Assembly: GCA_003164035.1 (NCBI GenBank)
Contig: PLRS01000096.1
Coordinates: forward strand, 1-54,348
Direction: 5' to 3'
DNA length: 54,348 nt
Source of the DNA: Bryobacterales bacterium
GTDB taxonomy: Bacteria; Acidobacteriota; Terriglobia; Bryobacterales; Bryobacteraceae
In this document: piece after piece, positions 1-8,032 of the stretch
Numbering within the stretch: position 1 is the first letter of the stretch
How the letters are laid out: the number at the start of each line of letters is the position of its first letter
The notes under the pieces: generated by a model
What the model saw: the letters and a program-made list of their open reading frames with translations, nothing else
Database searches by the model: none
Told to the model about the DNA's origin: nothing
Translations under genes and position numbers: made by a program

Positions 1-1586
1 GGCTGTATGAAGGCGTGGAGGTGGGCAAGGAAACGGTCGGTCTGATCACCTACATGCGCACCGACTCCACCCGTGTTTCCGACGACGCCATTCGCGACGT
101 GCGCGATTACATCCGGGACCGCTACGGCAAGCCGTACCTGCCGGAGAGCTTCAACATCTACAAGTCCAAGAAAGACGCGCAGGACGCGCACGAAGCCATC
201 CGGCCCACTTCCATGGCCTACGCGCCGGAGGTGCTCGAAAAGCGCCTGGCCGAAGACGAAATGAAGCTTTACCGGCTGATCTGGAATCGTTTCGTGGCCT
301 GCCAGATGGTGCCGGCCGTGTACGATCAGACCAGCATCGACGTGACCGCCACGGGCAAGAATGGGGTGGATTATACCTTCCGCGCCACCGGCTCCGTGGA
401 GAAGTTCGACGGCTTTCTGAAGGTTTACAAGGAAGGCAAGGACGAGGCCGACGAAGACGACGAAGAGGTGAAGCATCGCCTGCCGGTGGTGGCCGAAGGC
501 GAGCAGCTTCGATTCAAGGCGCTGCGTCCCGACCAGCACTTCACCGAACCGCCGCCGCGCTACAACGAAGCGACGCTGGTGAAACGGCTGGAGGCCGACG
601 GCGTGGGCCGGCCTTCCACCTACGCGTCGATCCTTTCCACCATCCAGGAGCGCGAGTACGTAAAGAAGGAAGGCGGACGCTTTGCTCCCACCGAGCTGGG
701 CATGGTGGTGACGGATCTGCTGCTGGAAAGTTTCGACGACATCTTCGAAGTGAAGTACACGGCGAGGATGGAAGAGGAACTCGACGAGATCGAGGATGGT
801 AAGCTCGACTGGCGCGTGGCTTTGCAGGATTTCTACGGGCGCTTCGACAAGGACCTGAAGCACGCCGAAGAGCACATGACCGACATCAAGCGGATGGAAA
901 AGCCCACCGACTTGATTTGCGAGAAGTGCGGCAAACCGCTGGTGATCAAGTGGGGAAAACACGGCAGCTTCATCGCCTGCACCGGCTACCCGGACTGCAC
1001 CTATACGCGCGAACTGACGGTGGACCTGCCGGACGTGGACAAGGTGGATCTGGCCGAACAGGGCGACCAGGAATATTGCGAAAACTGCGGCCGGCCTATG
1101 GTGCTCAAGAAAGGCCGCTTCGGCACGTTCTTCGCCTGCACGGGATACCCCGATTGCAAAACCACCAAGCAGATCGGCGGCACGCAAAAGAAGGCGGATC
1201 AACCGCTGGACGAAAAGTGCCCGCAGTGCGGCAACCACCTGGTGCTGAAACACGGCCGCTTCGGCGAATTCACCGCCTGCAGCAACTATCCGACCTGCAA
1301 GTACGTCAAGCAGAAAACCATCGGCGTAAAGTGCCCGGAGTGCAGCCAGGGCGAGATCGTGGAGCGGCGCTCCAAACGCGGCAAGACTTTCTACGGCTGC
1401 AACCGCTGGCCCGAGTGCAATTTCGTGGCGTGGGCCAAGCCGATCCCGGAAAAGTGCCCCGCGTGCGGCAATCCTTATATGACCGAAAAGTGGCTGAAAG
1501 CCGGCACGGTATGGCAATGTCCCAACCCGGAGTGCAAGCACAAACAACCGGCGCCGGAGCAGCCGGCCGAAGTGGTGATGCAGTAA
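1..1586 (+). CDS. topA: DNA topoisomerase I, C-terminal part (gene cut by window edge)
   Basis: Type IA topoisomerase that relaxes negative supercoils. The reading frame is open to the left edge (frame starts at base 3), so the N-terminal Toprim part lies outside the window. The catalytic tyrosine sits in the motif GLITYMRTDST, codon 51-53. The rest of the central domain follows, with the conserved GRPSTYASI stretch near 610. The C-terminus carries five four-cysteine zinc ribbons (about 918-1550), the first three with the CxxCG...GxFxACxxYPxC pattern. Such a long ribbon tail is normal for this family. An HTH remnant starts 20 bases after the stop. Confidence 0.96.
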   Translation, partial: LYEGVEVGKETVGLITYMRTDSTRVSDDAIRDVRDYIRDRYGKPYLPESFNIYKSKKDAQDAHEAIRPTSMAYAPEVLEKRLAEDEMKLYRLIWNRFVACQMVPAVYDQTSIDVTATGKNGVDYTFRATGSVEKFDGFLKVYKEGKDEADEDDEEVKHRLPVVAEGEQLRFKALRPDQHFTEPPPRYNEATLVKRLEADGVGRPSTYASILSTIQEREYVKKEGGRFAPTELGMVVTDLLLESFDDIFEVKYTARMEEELDEIEDGKLDWRVALQDFYGRFDKDLKHAEEHMTDIKRMEKPTDLICEKCGKPLVIKWGKHGSFIACTGYPDCTYTRELTVDLPDVDKVDLAEQGDQEYCENCGRPMVLKKGRFGTFFACTGYPDCKTTKQIGGTQKKADQPLDEKCPQCGNHLVLKHGRFGEFTACSNYPTCKYVKQKTIGVKCPECSQGEIVERRSKRGKTFYGCNRWPECNFVAWAKPIPEKCPACGNPYMTEKWLKAGTVWQCPNPECKHKQPAPEQPAEVVMQ

Positions 1587-1606
1587 AGGCTTGGGGACAG
1601 CCCCGA

Positions 1607-1792
1607 TGGGGCAAACGAGATTCTCTTTTAAAGGAGAGGAACTTTTCGAAGGCCGAGATGGCGCGAAGGATGCACACCAGCCGGGCGGCGCTGGATCGTC
1701 TGCTCGATCCCGAGTACGAGGCGGTGGCTTTGAACACGCTCCAAAAAGCTGCCACGGCGGTGGGGCGGGAGCTTCGGCTGGAGCTTCGCTGA
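1607..1792 (+). pseudogene. Remnant of an XRE-type HTH regulator/antitoxin C-terminus
   Basis: The frame ending at 1792 reads KERNFSKAEMARRMHTSR and continues to a GRELRLEL end. This is the typical C-terminal HTH of HigA-like XRE antitoxins. No convincing start or N-terminal half is present: the frame runs back into topA without a break. An internal ATG at 1658 would give only 44 residues. I read it as a broken antitoxin gene, with no matching toxin beside it. It might instead be a short expressed HTH peptide. Confidence 0.5.
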
Positions 1793-1811
1793 GGGCTTTA
1801 TTATCAGTCTG

Positions 1812-3197
1812 TTACGGATGTCCTTGTGCACTCCGGAGCGGTCGGTTTGTGCGTTTTTGTGCATCGTTCAGTCGGTTTCCGGACCGTGTCCGAACGGCCG
1901 GGCTGGCGCCCGGCTGGACCGATTGACAATCGGTCCGCGGGTTGAACAACCTGCCCCACAATCTTCGAACCAGCCCCCAAAGGGCGTCCCACTCGGGCTG
2001 TGTTTCACCTCCCGTCCCTCCGACCCGGACTGTCAATAGGATAACTGCGTCCACCAACGGAACGGCATAATGAATCCGCGGATAGGCGAGAATGCACGAG
2101 GCACAGAATGGCAGCAGCGAGAAACCGGCGCATAACAGAAAATACGGATCCAGCCGTCGTAACGTCGGTACCGCGCGGCGGACTCTCAGGAGCACAAACC
2201 CAACCGCAACCGCCGAGATACAGGCAAACACAGCCTTGAAGGCGACGGTGCGGGCCATATACACGGGCACTGCGAAGCCCATGGACAGAACCGTGGCAAC
2301 CAGTTGCAGGAAGTTCAGCGACACGTGCGAGAGGAACGCGTTCGGATTCGCCGCCAGCATATGCGACAGGCTCACATTGCCGGGTCCGAAACTTAGGGCA
2401 AACCATTTTTCCCAATCGGCCCACCCATTGCTGGCGCCACACACCGCCGGATAGGTGTCGCAGAACCGCACCGAATAGTGCTGCCCAAAAGCGAACAGTC
2501 CCCGCCCGTACGAGGCGATCGGCAAACCGTAATGCAGGTACAATCCGGCACTCGCCAACACCGAGGCGCTCGCCACCGTCACGCCTCGCCCGCCGTCAAA
2601 CCGGCGCCGGGCTCCATATCGCCAACAGGAATATGCGCCGTAGAGGAAGACCCAGATTACGGCAACGAAGTATTCCGGCCGAAACAGACTTGCCAGCACG
2701 GTCGGAAACATGGCGAACCCAACATGAGTTACGGGCGGCTTGTTCAGAAGAAACCGCAAACCCAGCAGGAAAAAGGCTAACCCGAAGTAAGCCGCGATAC
2801 TCGACGGCAGGTTTGCAAACCGCTCCATGAGCGGAGATATCGGAGATGCCAGTAGGATCAGGGTCATCAGCGCGGGCCAGCCTCGCTCATCGGCGATTCT
2901 GTCCAGAAACAGATAGTTCGAAACGGCAAGCAAGTTTGCCGCCAACAAGACTAAGCACTTATACAAGAGCGTGCCGGAAATAACCGTCGACAAAAGATGG
3001 ATCAGCGCGAGATAGAGGGGGCTCCAATCCGCGCTCATGGCGACGCCGGTAACGGCATTATGAATCAGCCCGGGATCGTCGGCGCGGGGGACAAACGTCC
3101 ACCAGCCCAAGGCCGCGGCGGCATTCACTCCGGCCAGAACAACCAACAGGCCCCGGACGCCGTGCGCTTTGCCGAACATCCTGTCCCAACGCTCCAT
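1812..3197 (-). CDS. Polytopic membrane protein, unknown function
   Basis: About 460 residues with roughly ten hydrophobic segments and no recognised catalytic motif. The overall look resembles GT-C-type membrane glycosyltransferases or uncharacterised acidobacterial membrane proteins, but I cannot name a family. ATG at 3197 is taken as the start; a GTG lies one codon upstream at 3200. It follows tldD by about 30 bases and is probably the last gene of the thrC-tldD operon. The last 35-40 residues are encoded by palindromic repeats (1825-1936) and look like a tail added by repeat insertion rather than part of the fold. Confidence 0.75.
   Translation of the reverse strand: MERWDRMFGKAHGVRGLLVVLAGVNAAAALGWWTFVPRADDPGLIHNAVTGVAMSADWSPLYLALIHLLSTVISGTLLYKCLVLLAANLLAVSNYLFLDRIADERGWPALMTLILLASPISPLMERFANLPSSIAAYFGLAFFLLGLRFLLNKPPVTHVGFAMFPTVLASLFRPEYFVAVIWVFLYGAYSCWRYGARRRFDGGRGVTVASASVLASAGLYLHYGLPIASYGRGLFAFGQHYSVRFCDTYPAVCGASNGWADWEKWFALSFGPGNVSLSHMLAANPNAFLSHVSLNFLQLVATVLSMGFAVPVYMARTVAFKAVFACISAVAVGFVLLRVRRAVPTLRRLDPYFLLCAGFSLLPFCASCILAYPRIHYAVPLVDAVILLTVRVGGTGGETQPEWDALWGLVRRLWGRLFNPRTDCQSVQPGASPAVRTRSGNRLNDAQKRTNRPLRSAQGHP
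1825..1864. repeat. TGTGCA decamer motifs at the membrane-gene 3' end
   Basis: The hexamer TGTGCA starts at 1825, TGTGCG at 1848 and TGTGCAT at 1858. The last two are exactly 10 bases apart. This is the same 10-base-phased motif found in clusters at 41533-41766. Confidence 0.5.
1876..1936. repeat. Cluster of three palindromes (REP-like)
   Basis: Three hairpins stand in a row. A short one is CGGAC-cgt-GTCCG (about 1880-1892). The second is GCCGGGC-tggc-GCCCGGC (1897-1914). The third is GGACCGATT-gac-AATCGGTCC (1916-1936), with perfect 9-base arms. They lie inside the 3' end of the minus-strand membrane-protein gene and encode its odd C-terminal tail. Confidence 0.6.
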
Positions 3198-3229
3198 CAC
3201 AGTGCCATGCCTCCGTCGCCCGTTGCGCC

Positions 3230-4681
3230 CTACCCGTACGCGCCGCCCACCTTAATCTTTCGGAACCGGGCGGGGCTGGCGCCATGGCCGGTGCCGATTA
3301 CCTGTTCGGGTTGGCCTTTGCCGCAGTTGGGGACGCCCCACAAGGTCCAATGCTCCGGGCCGGCGATGGCGGCGCAGGCGTTCCAGAATTCGGTCGTGAT
3401 GCCGCTGTAGCTGGGGTTCTTGAGCATGCGGGTGCGCTTGCCACGGACGATTTCCCAGGCGATCTCGCAACCGAATTGGAAGTTATAGCGCTTATCGTCG
3501 ATCGACCAACTGCGATTGGTCTCCATGTAAATGGCATAGTCGGCATCGAAGACTTCTTCAAGCGACTGGCGGCCGGGCTCCAGACTCACATTGGTCATAC
3601 GGATGAGCGGCAGGCGGGTCCAGCCATCGGCACGCATGCAGCCGTTGGAGCGCGTCTGGCCGATTGCGGCGGCGGTTTCGCGCGAGGTCATGTAGCCCAC
3701 GAATTGGCCGTCGCGAATGACGTCGGTGGATTGCGCGGGCACGCCCTCATCGTCGAAGGCGAACGTGCCCAGGCCCGGGCCGTGATCGAAGCGGGCATCG
3801 CAGACCACGTTGACGACGTCCGAGCCGTAGCGGAGATGGCCAAGCTGGTCGAGGGTCAGAAAGCTCATGCCGGCGTAGTTGGCCTCGCTGCCCAGGACGC
3901 GGTCGAGCTCGATGGGATGGCCGATGGATTCGTGAATCTGCAGGCCGAGCTGCGAGCTGTCGAGGATCAGGTCGAATTCACCCTCTGGGCACTGATCGGC
4001 GGAATGCAGGGCGATGGCTTCTTCGGCTACGCGCGGCGCGTTTTCGACCAGGCGCAGCTCATCCACCAGCTCATAGCCCTTCAATTGGTATTGGCCGCCG
4101 AAGGAATTCGGATAGGAGCGTTTTTGGATTACGGCGTCGCGATAGGCGAGGGCGGAAAAGCCGGCGCCGGTCCAGGTTCGCGTCTGGTCGATCAGGCTGC
4201 CAATGGTGGAAGCGAATACCTGGCGGCGGCGTTCGAAGTGGATCGAAGCTTCGGCCAGGTTGATGGCGGGGTTGCGGCGCAGCTCGGCGTCGACGGCGAG
4301 CAGGGTTGCGAGGTTCCGGTCGACGGAAACCGAGAAGGGGTCGATGACCGCCGGCGATATCCAGGTAGCTTCGTATTTTTGTTCCGGCGCCAAAGCGACG
4401 CCCCGCTTCTTAGCCAGCAGGCCGGAGCGCGCGATTTCCACCGCGAGCGCGGCGGCGGTTTCGAGACCCGTAGAAGAAAGATCGTCGGTGGCGGCAAATC
4501 CCCAGCAGCCCCCGGCGAGCACGCGAATTCCCACACCCTGCGATTCGGAGCTGCCGACGTGGCCGGCTTTGCCGTTCTTGGTGCTGACGTCGCGCTGGCG
4601 GACGTCCTCCACGCGCACGTCGGCATATTCCACGCCGCGGCGCTCGGCGCAGTCCAGGGCGGCCAACGCCACGCTCTTCAT
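3230..4681 (-). CDS. tldD: TldD-family metalloprotease
   Basis: 483 residues, the usual length for TldD. In known systems the TldD/TldE heterodimer degrades or trims peptides such as modified peptide natural products and the CcdA antitoxin. The metal-binding HExxxH motif is visible as HESIGH at residues 250-255, and the C-terminal third has the conserved DGWTRLPLIRMTN stretch. The ATG overlaps the stop of thrC (ATGA), so the two are probably translationally coupled. No TldE/PmbA partner is present in this window. Confidence 0.92.
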   Translation of the reverse strand: MKSVALAALDCAERRGVEYADVRVEDVRQRDVSTKNGKAGHVGSSESQGVGIRVLAGGCWGFAATDDLSSTGLETAAALAVEIARSGLLAKKRGVALAPEQKYEATWISPAVIDPFSVSVDRNLATLLAVDAELRRNPAINLAEASIHFERRRQVFASTIGSLIDQTRTWTGAGFSALAYRDAVIQKRSYPNSFGGQYQLKGYELVDELRLVENAPRVAEEAIALHSADQCPEGEFDLILDSSQLGLQIHESIGHPIELDRVLGSEANYAGMSFLTLDQLGHLRYGSDVVNVVCDARFDHGPGLGTFAFDDEGVPAQSTDVIRDGQFVGYMTSRETAAAIGQTRSNGCMRADGWTRLPLIRMTNVSLEPGRQSLEEVFDADYAIYMETNRSWSIDDKRYNFQFGCEIAWEIVRGKRTRMLKNPSYSGITTEFWNACAAIAGPEHWTLWGVPNCGKGQPEQVIGTGHGASPARFRKIKVGGAYG

Positions 4682-5904
4682 CGCGGGGTAATTAATCCGC
4701 CCAGCTTTTCCTGCTCGCTGGCAGTGGCTCTGGGGAAGCGCGTCGAATAGGCTTCGGGATACTTCAAGCCGGAGCCGGTGTTGTAGATCACGATGCGGTC
4801 GGAGGGCTGGAGGAATCCATTGACCAGCAGCTTTTCGAGAGCGGCCACGCAGGCGGCGCCTTCCGGAGCGGCGTAGATGCCCTCCTCGGAGGCGAGCCGG
4901 ACGCCCGCATCCAGCAGTTCCTCATCGGTGACGGCGATGGCCGTACCATGGGAGGTGCGGACGGCGTCGAGGATGAGAAAATCGCCCAGCGGCTTGGGCA
5001 CCCGCAGTCCGGCGGCGACGGTGTGGGCGTTTTCGTAGAATTGGCTGCGCGGCTGGTTGTCTTCGAAAGCGCGCACCACCGGGGCGCAGCCGGCCGCCTG
5101 AACGGCGATCATCTTGGGACGCCGCGAACCGATCCAGCCCAGCTTGTCCATTTCCTCGAAAGCCTTCCACATGCCGATCATGCCGACGCCGCCGCCCGTT
5201 GGGTAAAAGATGGCGTCGGGCAATTCCCAATCCATTTGCTCGGCCACTTCGTAGCCCATGGTCTTCTTGCCTTCGATGCGATAGGGCTCTTTGAGGGTGC
5301 TGACGTCGAACCAGCCTTCGGCGGGCGCGCGTTCGGCTACCATTCGACCACAATCGCTGATCAGACCGTCGACCAGAGTGACGTTGGCGCCATAGGCCAT
5401 GCATTCCAGGTAATTGGCCTGGGGCACGTCGCGCGGCATGAAAATATACGATTCGATGCCGGCGGCGGCGGCGTAGGCGGCCAGCGCGCTGGCGGCGTTG
5501 CCGGCCGAAGGGATGGCGACCTTGCGGATGCCGAGTTCGACGCACATCGAGATGGCGCAGGAAAGGCCGCGCGCTTTGAACGATGCGGTGGGGTTGAGAC
5601 CTTCGTCTTTCACCCATAGGGACTCGGCGCCCAGGCGCGACCCCAGGCGGCGGGTTCGAATCAGCGGCGTCCAACCCTCGCCAAGCGAAACGATCGAGGC
5701 GGGCGCGGCGGGCAGTATGGGAGCGTAGCGCCACATGCTGGGCGGCCCCTCGGAAACCTGGCGGCGCGGCCAGCGGTGACGGAGAGTTCCAATTTCATAG
5801 CGAACCAGCAACGGTCCGCCACACGCGGCACAAAGGTTGGCGACCTGCCCAGCCTCGATTTGCTGGTGACACAGACTACATTCCAGATGCGTAGGTTTGC
5901 CCAT
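4678..5904 (-). CDS. thrC: Threonine synthase
   Basis: 408 residues. This PLP enzyme converts O-phosphohomoserine to threonine in the cytoplasm. An N-terminal zinc ribbon (Cys9, Cys12, Cys25, Cys28) precedes the fold-type-II PLP domain, as in archaeal-type threonine synthases. The PLP lysine is Lys110 in NPTASFKARG, and the PLP phosphate loop is PTGGGVGMIG. ATG at 5904 is chosen because the protein family begins at the zinc ribbon; the frame extends about 75 codons further upstream, but that stretch reads as non-coding. First gene of the thrC-tldD-membrane protein operon. Confidence 0.93.
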   Translation of the reverse strand: MGKPTHLECSLCHQQIEAGQVANLCAACGGPLLVRYEIGTLRHRWPRRQVSEGPPSMWRYAPILPAAPASIVSLGEGWTPLIRTRRLGSRLGAESLWVKDEGLNPTASFKARGLSCAISMCVELGIRKVAIPSAGNAASALAAYAAAAGIESYIFMPRDVPQANYLECMAYGANVTLVDGLISDCGRMVAERAPAEGWFDVSTLKEPYRIEGKKTMGYEVAEQMDWELPDAIFYPTGGGVGMIGMWKAFEEMDKLGWIGSRRPKMIAVQAAGCAPVVRAFEDNQPRSQFYENAHTVAAGLRVPKPLGDFLILDAVRTSHGTAIAVTDEELLDAGVRLASEEGIYAAPEGAACVAALEKLLVNGFLQPSDRIVIYNTGSGLKYPEAYSTRFPRATASEQEKLGGLITPR

Positions 5905-6138
5905 GGAATATTCAAGTCTAGCATCCGGTTGAAGGAACGCCGGTTGGGGCACGGGTTGACGTTGATTCCGGGCGTTCCGGTTGAGGAGCCTCGGCGACCC
6001 TCGGGAACTGTGAGAATCTGTCCGCGTATTCCGGACAGCAATGAGGGGGCGGCAGCCGAATTGTCGCGTGTGAACCGGCGGGCGTGCCGTACGCCCGGTT
6101 TGACAATTACGGGCGGGCAGTACATTCACGGCGAGCCT

Positions 6139-6474
6139 TCAGCGCGGATTCAATACCTGGAGATCGTGGATGGCCTTTTCGACTCGATCCAGCCCCGCGT
6201 CGATCCGAGCGAGCCGTTCGTCGCCCCGTGCGTCGATCAATTCCGCCATCCGGATTTCCCCTAGCTCCAGCAGACGATCGATCTCGGCCAGACGCGCGGC
6301 CTCGTGCGGTTGCAGTCCCGCGGCGTACTTTCTAGCCAGCAACTCATCCCGTTCGCCCAGGCAACGATCATCGAGAGTCTCAGGCGCTGCCAGGGTCGGT
6401 CGGTGCCGATCCGCCACGCGGCCAGCGAGTCCTCGGGACTCTTTTCGTTCTTTGGCGCACCAGTCGGCCACCAA
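6139..6474 (-). CDS. Small hypothetical helical protein
   Basis: Up to 111 residues, rich in Glu, Arg, Leu and Ala. The second half (from about residue 45, ELLARKYAAGL onward) looks like a long helix or coiled coil. No family is recognised. The start is uncertain: the frame opens at a TTG at 6474 with a GTG next to it, and no strong ribosome-binding site was seen. It lies divergent to the 6619 gene and upstream of thrC. Confidence 0.45.
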   Translation of the reverse strand: MVADWCAKERKESRGLAGRVADRHRPTLAAPETLDDRCLGERDELLARKYAAGLQPHEAARLAEIDRLLELGEIRMAELIDARGDERLARIDAGLDRVEKAIHDLQVLNPR

Positions 6475-6618
6475 GTTATTGTAGCTTATTGGCCTTCATT
6501 GCTCTGCAGGAGGCTCCCATGCTTCCAGGCCTTCGATCGCTTCCGGGTGAGGCTTCATCTCTCGATTTTTGGCTCCGGGCGTGTAGACGCCAACCACCTG
6601 TTAAGATGTTAGCGAACT

Positions 6619-7104
6619 GTGCCACACGATCAGCCAGACGGTAGCGTTTTCGATTGCGCTGTAGCTCTTCTCAAAGATCGAAAATGGTTCGATGTATCGG
6701 TCGACACGATCGTGAAAAAGATAGAGCAGGGCGAGCGGGTAGAGTTGCAAGCCGTACACGAAATGGCTGACAAGAATGGGGAGACGCTTAAGCCCAGAAT
6801 ACGGCTCAGGATATCGGGGAAACCGAAGTTCCGAGCGGGGTGGCACGTTTCACTGCTGCTCTACAATAAACGCATCGACGGATTCGGCTACGATGAACGC
6901 TTTACGGATCTCGATGGGGTGGAACAGAGCGGGTGGCATCGCCATATCTGGAATGAAAAAACCCAGGATGCCGAAGGAAAAATATCGGTCTCGCTGTTCG
7001 ACAAGGGCGACCCGAGTTTTCGCGACTTCCTTATCTGGTCGCTCAAAGAGATGAATGTGTCATGTCCGAGGGATGATGACTATGCAAACGAAACTCTGTT
7101 CTGA
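6619..7104 (+). CDS. Hypothetical protein, first gene of an accessory pair
   Basis: 161 residues, starting with GTG at 6619, the first possible start after an in-frame stop at 6610. The protein is polar and soluble. A central block reads GWHVSLLLYNKRIDGFGYDE, followed by a GWHRHIW motif. These histidine-rich blocks faintly recall TumE/DUF6516-type small toxins, but the match is weak and I do not assign it. The next gene starts inside its 3' end, so the two form a coupled pair. Base composition is lower in GC than the flanks, which fits a transferred unit. Confidence 0.65.
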   Translation: MPHDQPDGSVFDCAVALLKDRKWFDVSVDTIVKKIEQGERVELQAVHEMADKNGETLKPRIRLRISGKPKFRAGWHVSLLLYNKRIDGFGYDERFTDLDGVEQSGWHRHIWNEKTQDAEGKISVSLFDKGDPSFRDFLIWSLKEMNVSCPRDDDYANETLF

Positions 7105-7909
7105 GGTCAGGCAGATGGTCGAAGCCCACTTGACCGAAAACTTGCGGGCCTCCGGGCGCGACCTCCAAGGATGCACGATCACCCTCCCTATCAAGACGGT
7201 CGACGGGCGCTGGGTCTCGGTCATTGTTGAGGAGAAGTTCGATTATTACCTCGTGCACGACGGTGGCCAGACTGACTCGGAACTTTTTTCCCAGGGGCTC
7301 AAGATGTCGGATGCCGATGAGCACTTCAACGCGGCCATTGCGAGCAAATACCATCTCACGCTCCAGGACAAGATGATTCAGAAGGCGTGCCGGCGGGACG
7401 ATCTGTCCGAGACAATCATGGCCGTCGCAGAGTCTTCTGCCGTCATGACAGCTCAGCTTGTATCTTCGCGGCTCGTCGAGGTCGAAGCGCAGGAAGTCCA
7501 CAGCAAGGTTTCGGAAGCGCTACGCCTATGGAGACCCGACGATGTCGAGATCGAGCAGAATGTCGAAGTCACGGGCGGTCTCTCGACGCACAGGGTCGAT
7601 TTCGTCGCCAAGAGCAGCGCGTCAGCGCATCGAACAGCCACGATAAAGATTCTCCCTCCCAGTCGTCCGCGTGATCGAGCGGAAAGGTATGGCTTTATGC
7701 AACTGGATATGCGGCAGACACCAGAGTTCAAGGATTGGGCCAGCCTGGCAGTCGTCCTCGGAGTCGAGACGTGGACGGAGCCCGCACTGCAAATTGTGAA
7801 TCGTCTTGCCGACAAAACAATCGAGTTGAGGAGCGATCAGGAAGGCGAGGTGGAAGCGCGCGTCCCAAAGGCAATGACCGCCCTAGCCAGAGCGGAGCTC
7901 CGGCTATAA
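7082..7909 (+). CDS. DUF1828-like protein, second gene of an accessory pair
   Basis: 275 residues from ATG at 7082, chosen because GAGGG lies about 10 bases upstream; other in-frame ATGs are at 7055, 7073 and 7076. Residues 25-100 have the pattern of a DUF1828 domain (KFDYYLVHDGGQTDSELFSQG). The C-terminal half (VDFVAK onward) resembles the DUF1829-like part that usually follows. No enzymatic residues are clear. It overlaps the 6619 gene by 23 bases. Such pairs are typical of accessory or defence-type loci, but no function can be claimed. Confidence 0.65.
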   Translation: MQTKLCSEVRQMVEAHLTENLRASGRDLQGCTITLPIKTVDGRWVSVIVEEKFDYYLVHDGGQTDSELFSQGLKMSDADEHFNAAIASKYHLTLQDKMIQKACRRDDLSETIMAVAESSAVMTAQLVSSRLVEVEAQEVHSKVSEALRLWRPDDVEIEQNVEVTGGLSTHRVDFVAKSSASAHRTATIKILPPSRPRDRAERYGFMQLDMRQTPEFKDWASLAVVLGVETWTEPALQIVNRLADKTIELRSDQEGEVEARVPKAMTALARAELRL

Positions 7910-8032
7910 AGAGGGAATCCCGCCGCCCTTACTCTCGGCGCCGCGGATGACTGCACGGGTATAAAATTGCAATTAACCCATCGTCCTCAGGTCAGTTGCC
8001 GAGGCCCCACCGAGCGTTCCGGAGCCTGCCGA

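Noticed and set aside
3284-4750. Open plus-strand frame of about 488 codons over tldD
   Set aside because: Antisense shadow of a well-supported TldD gene in GC-rich DNA; no family features.
5640-5680. GGGTTCGAATC, resembling a tRNA T-loop
   Set aside because: Lies inside thrC coding sequence; no acceptor or anticodon stem can be built around it.
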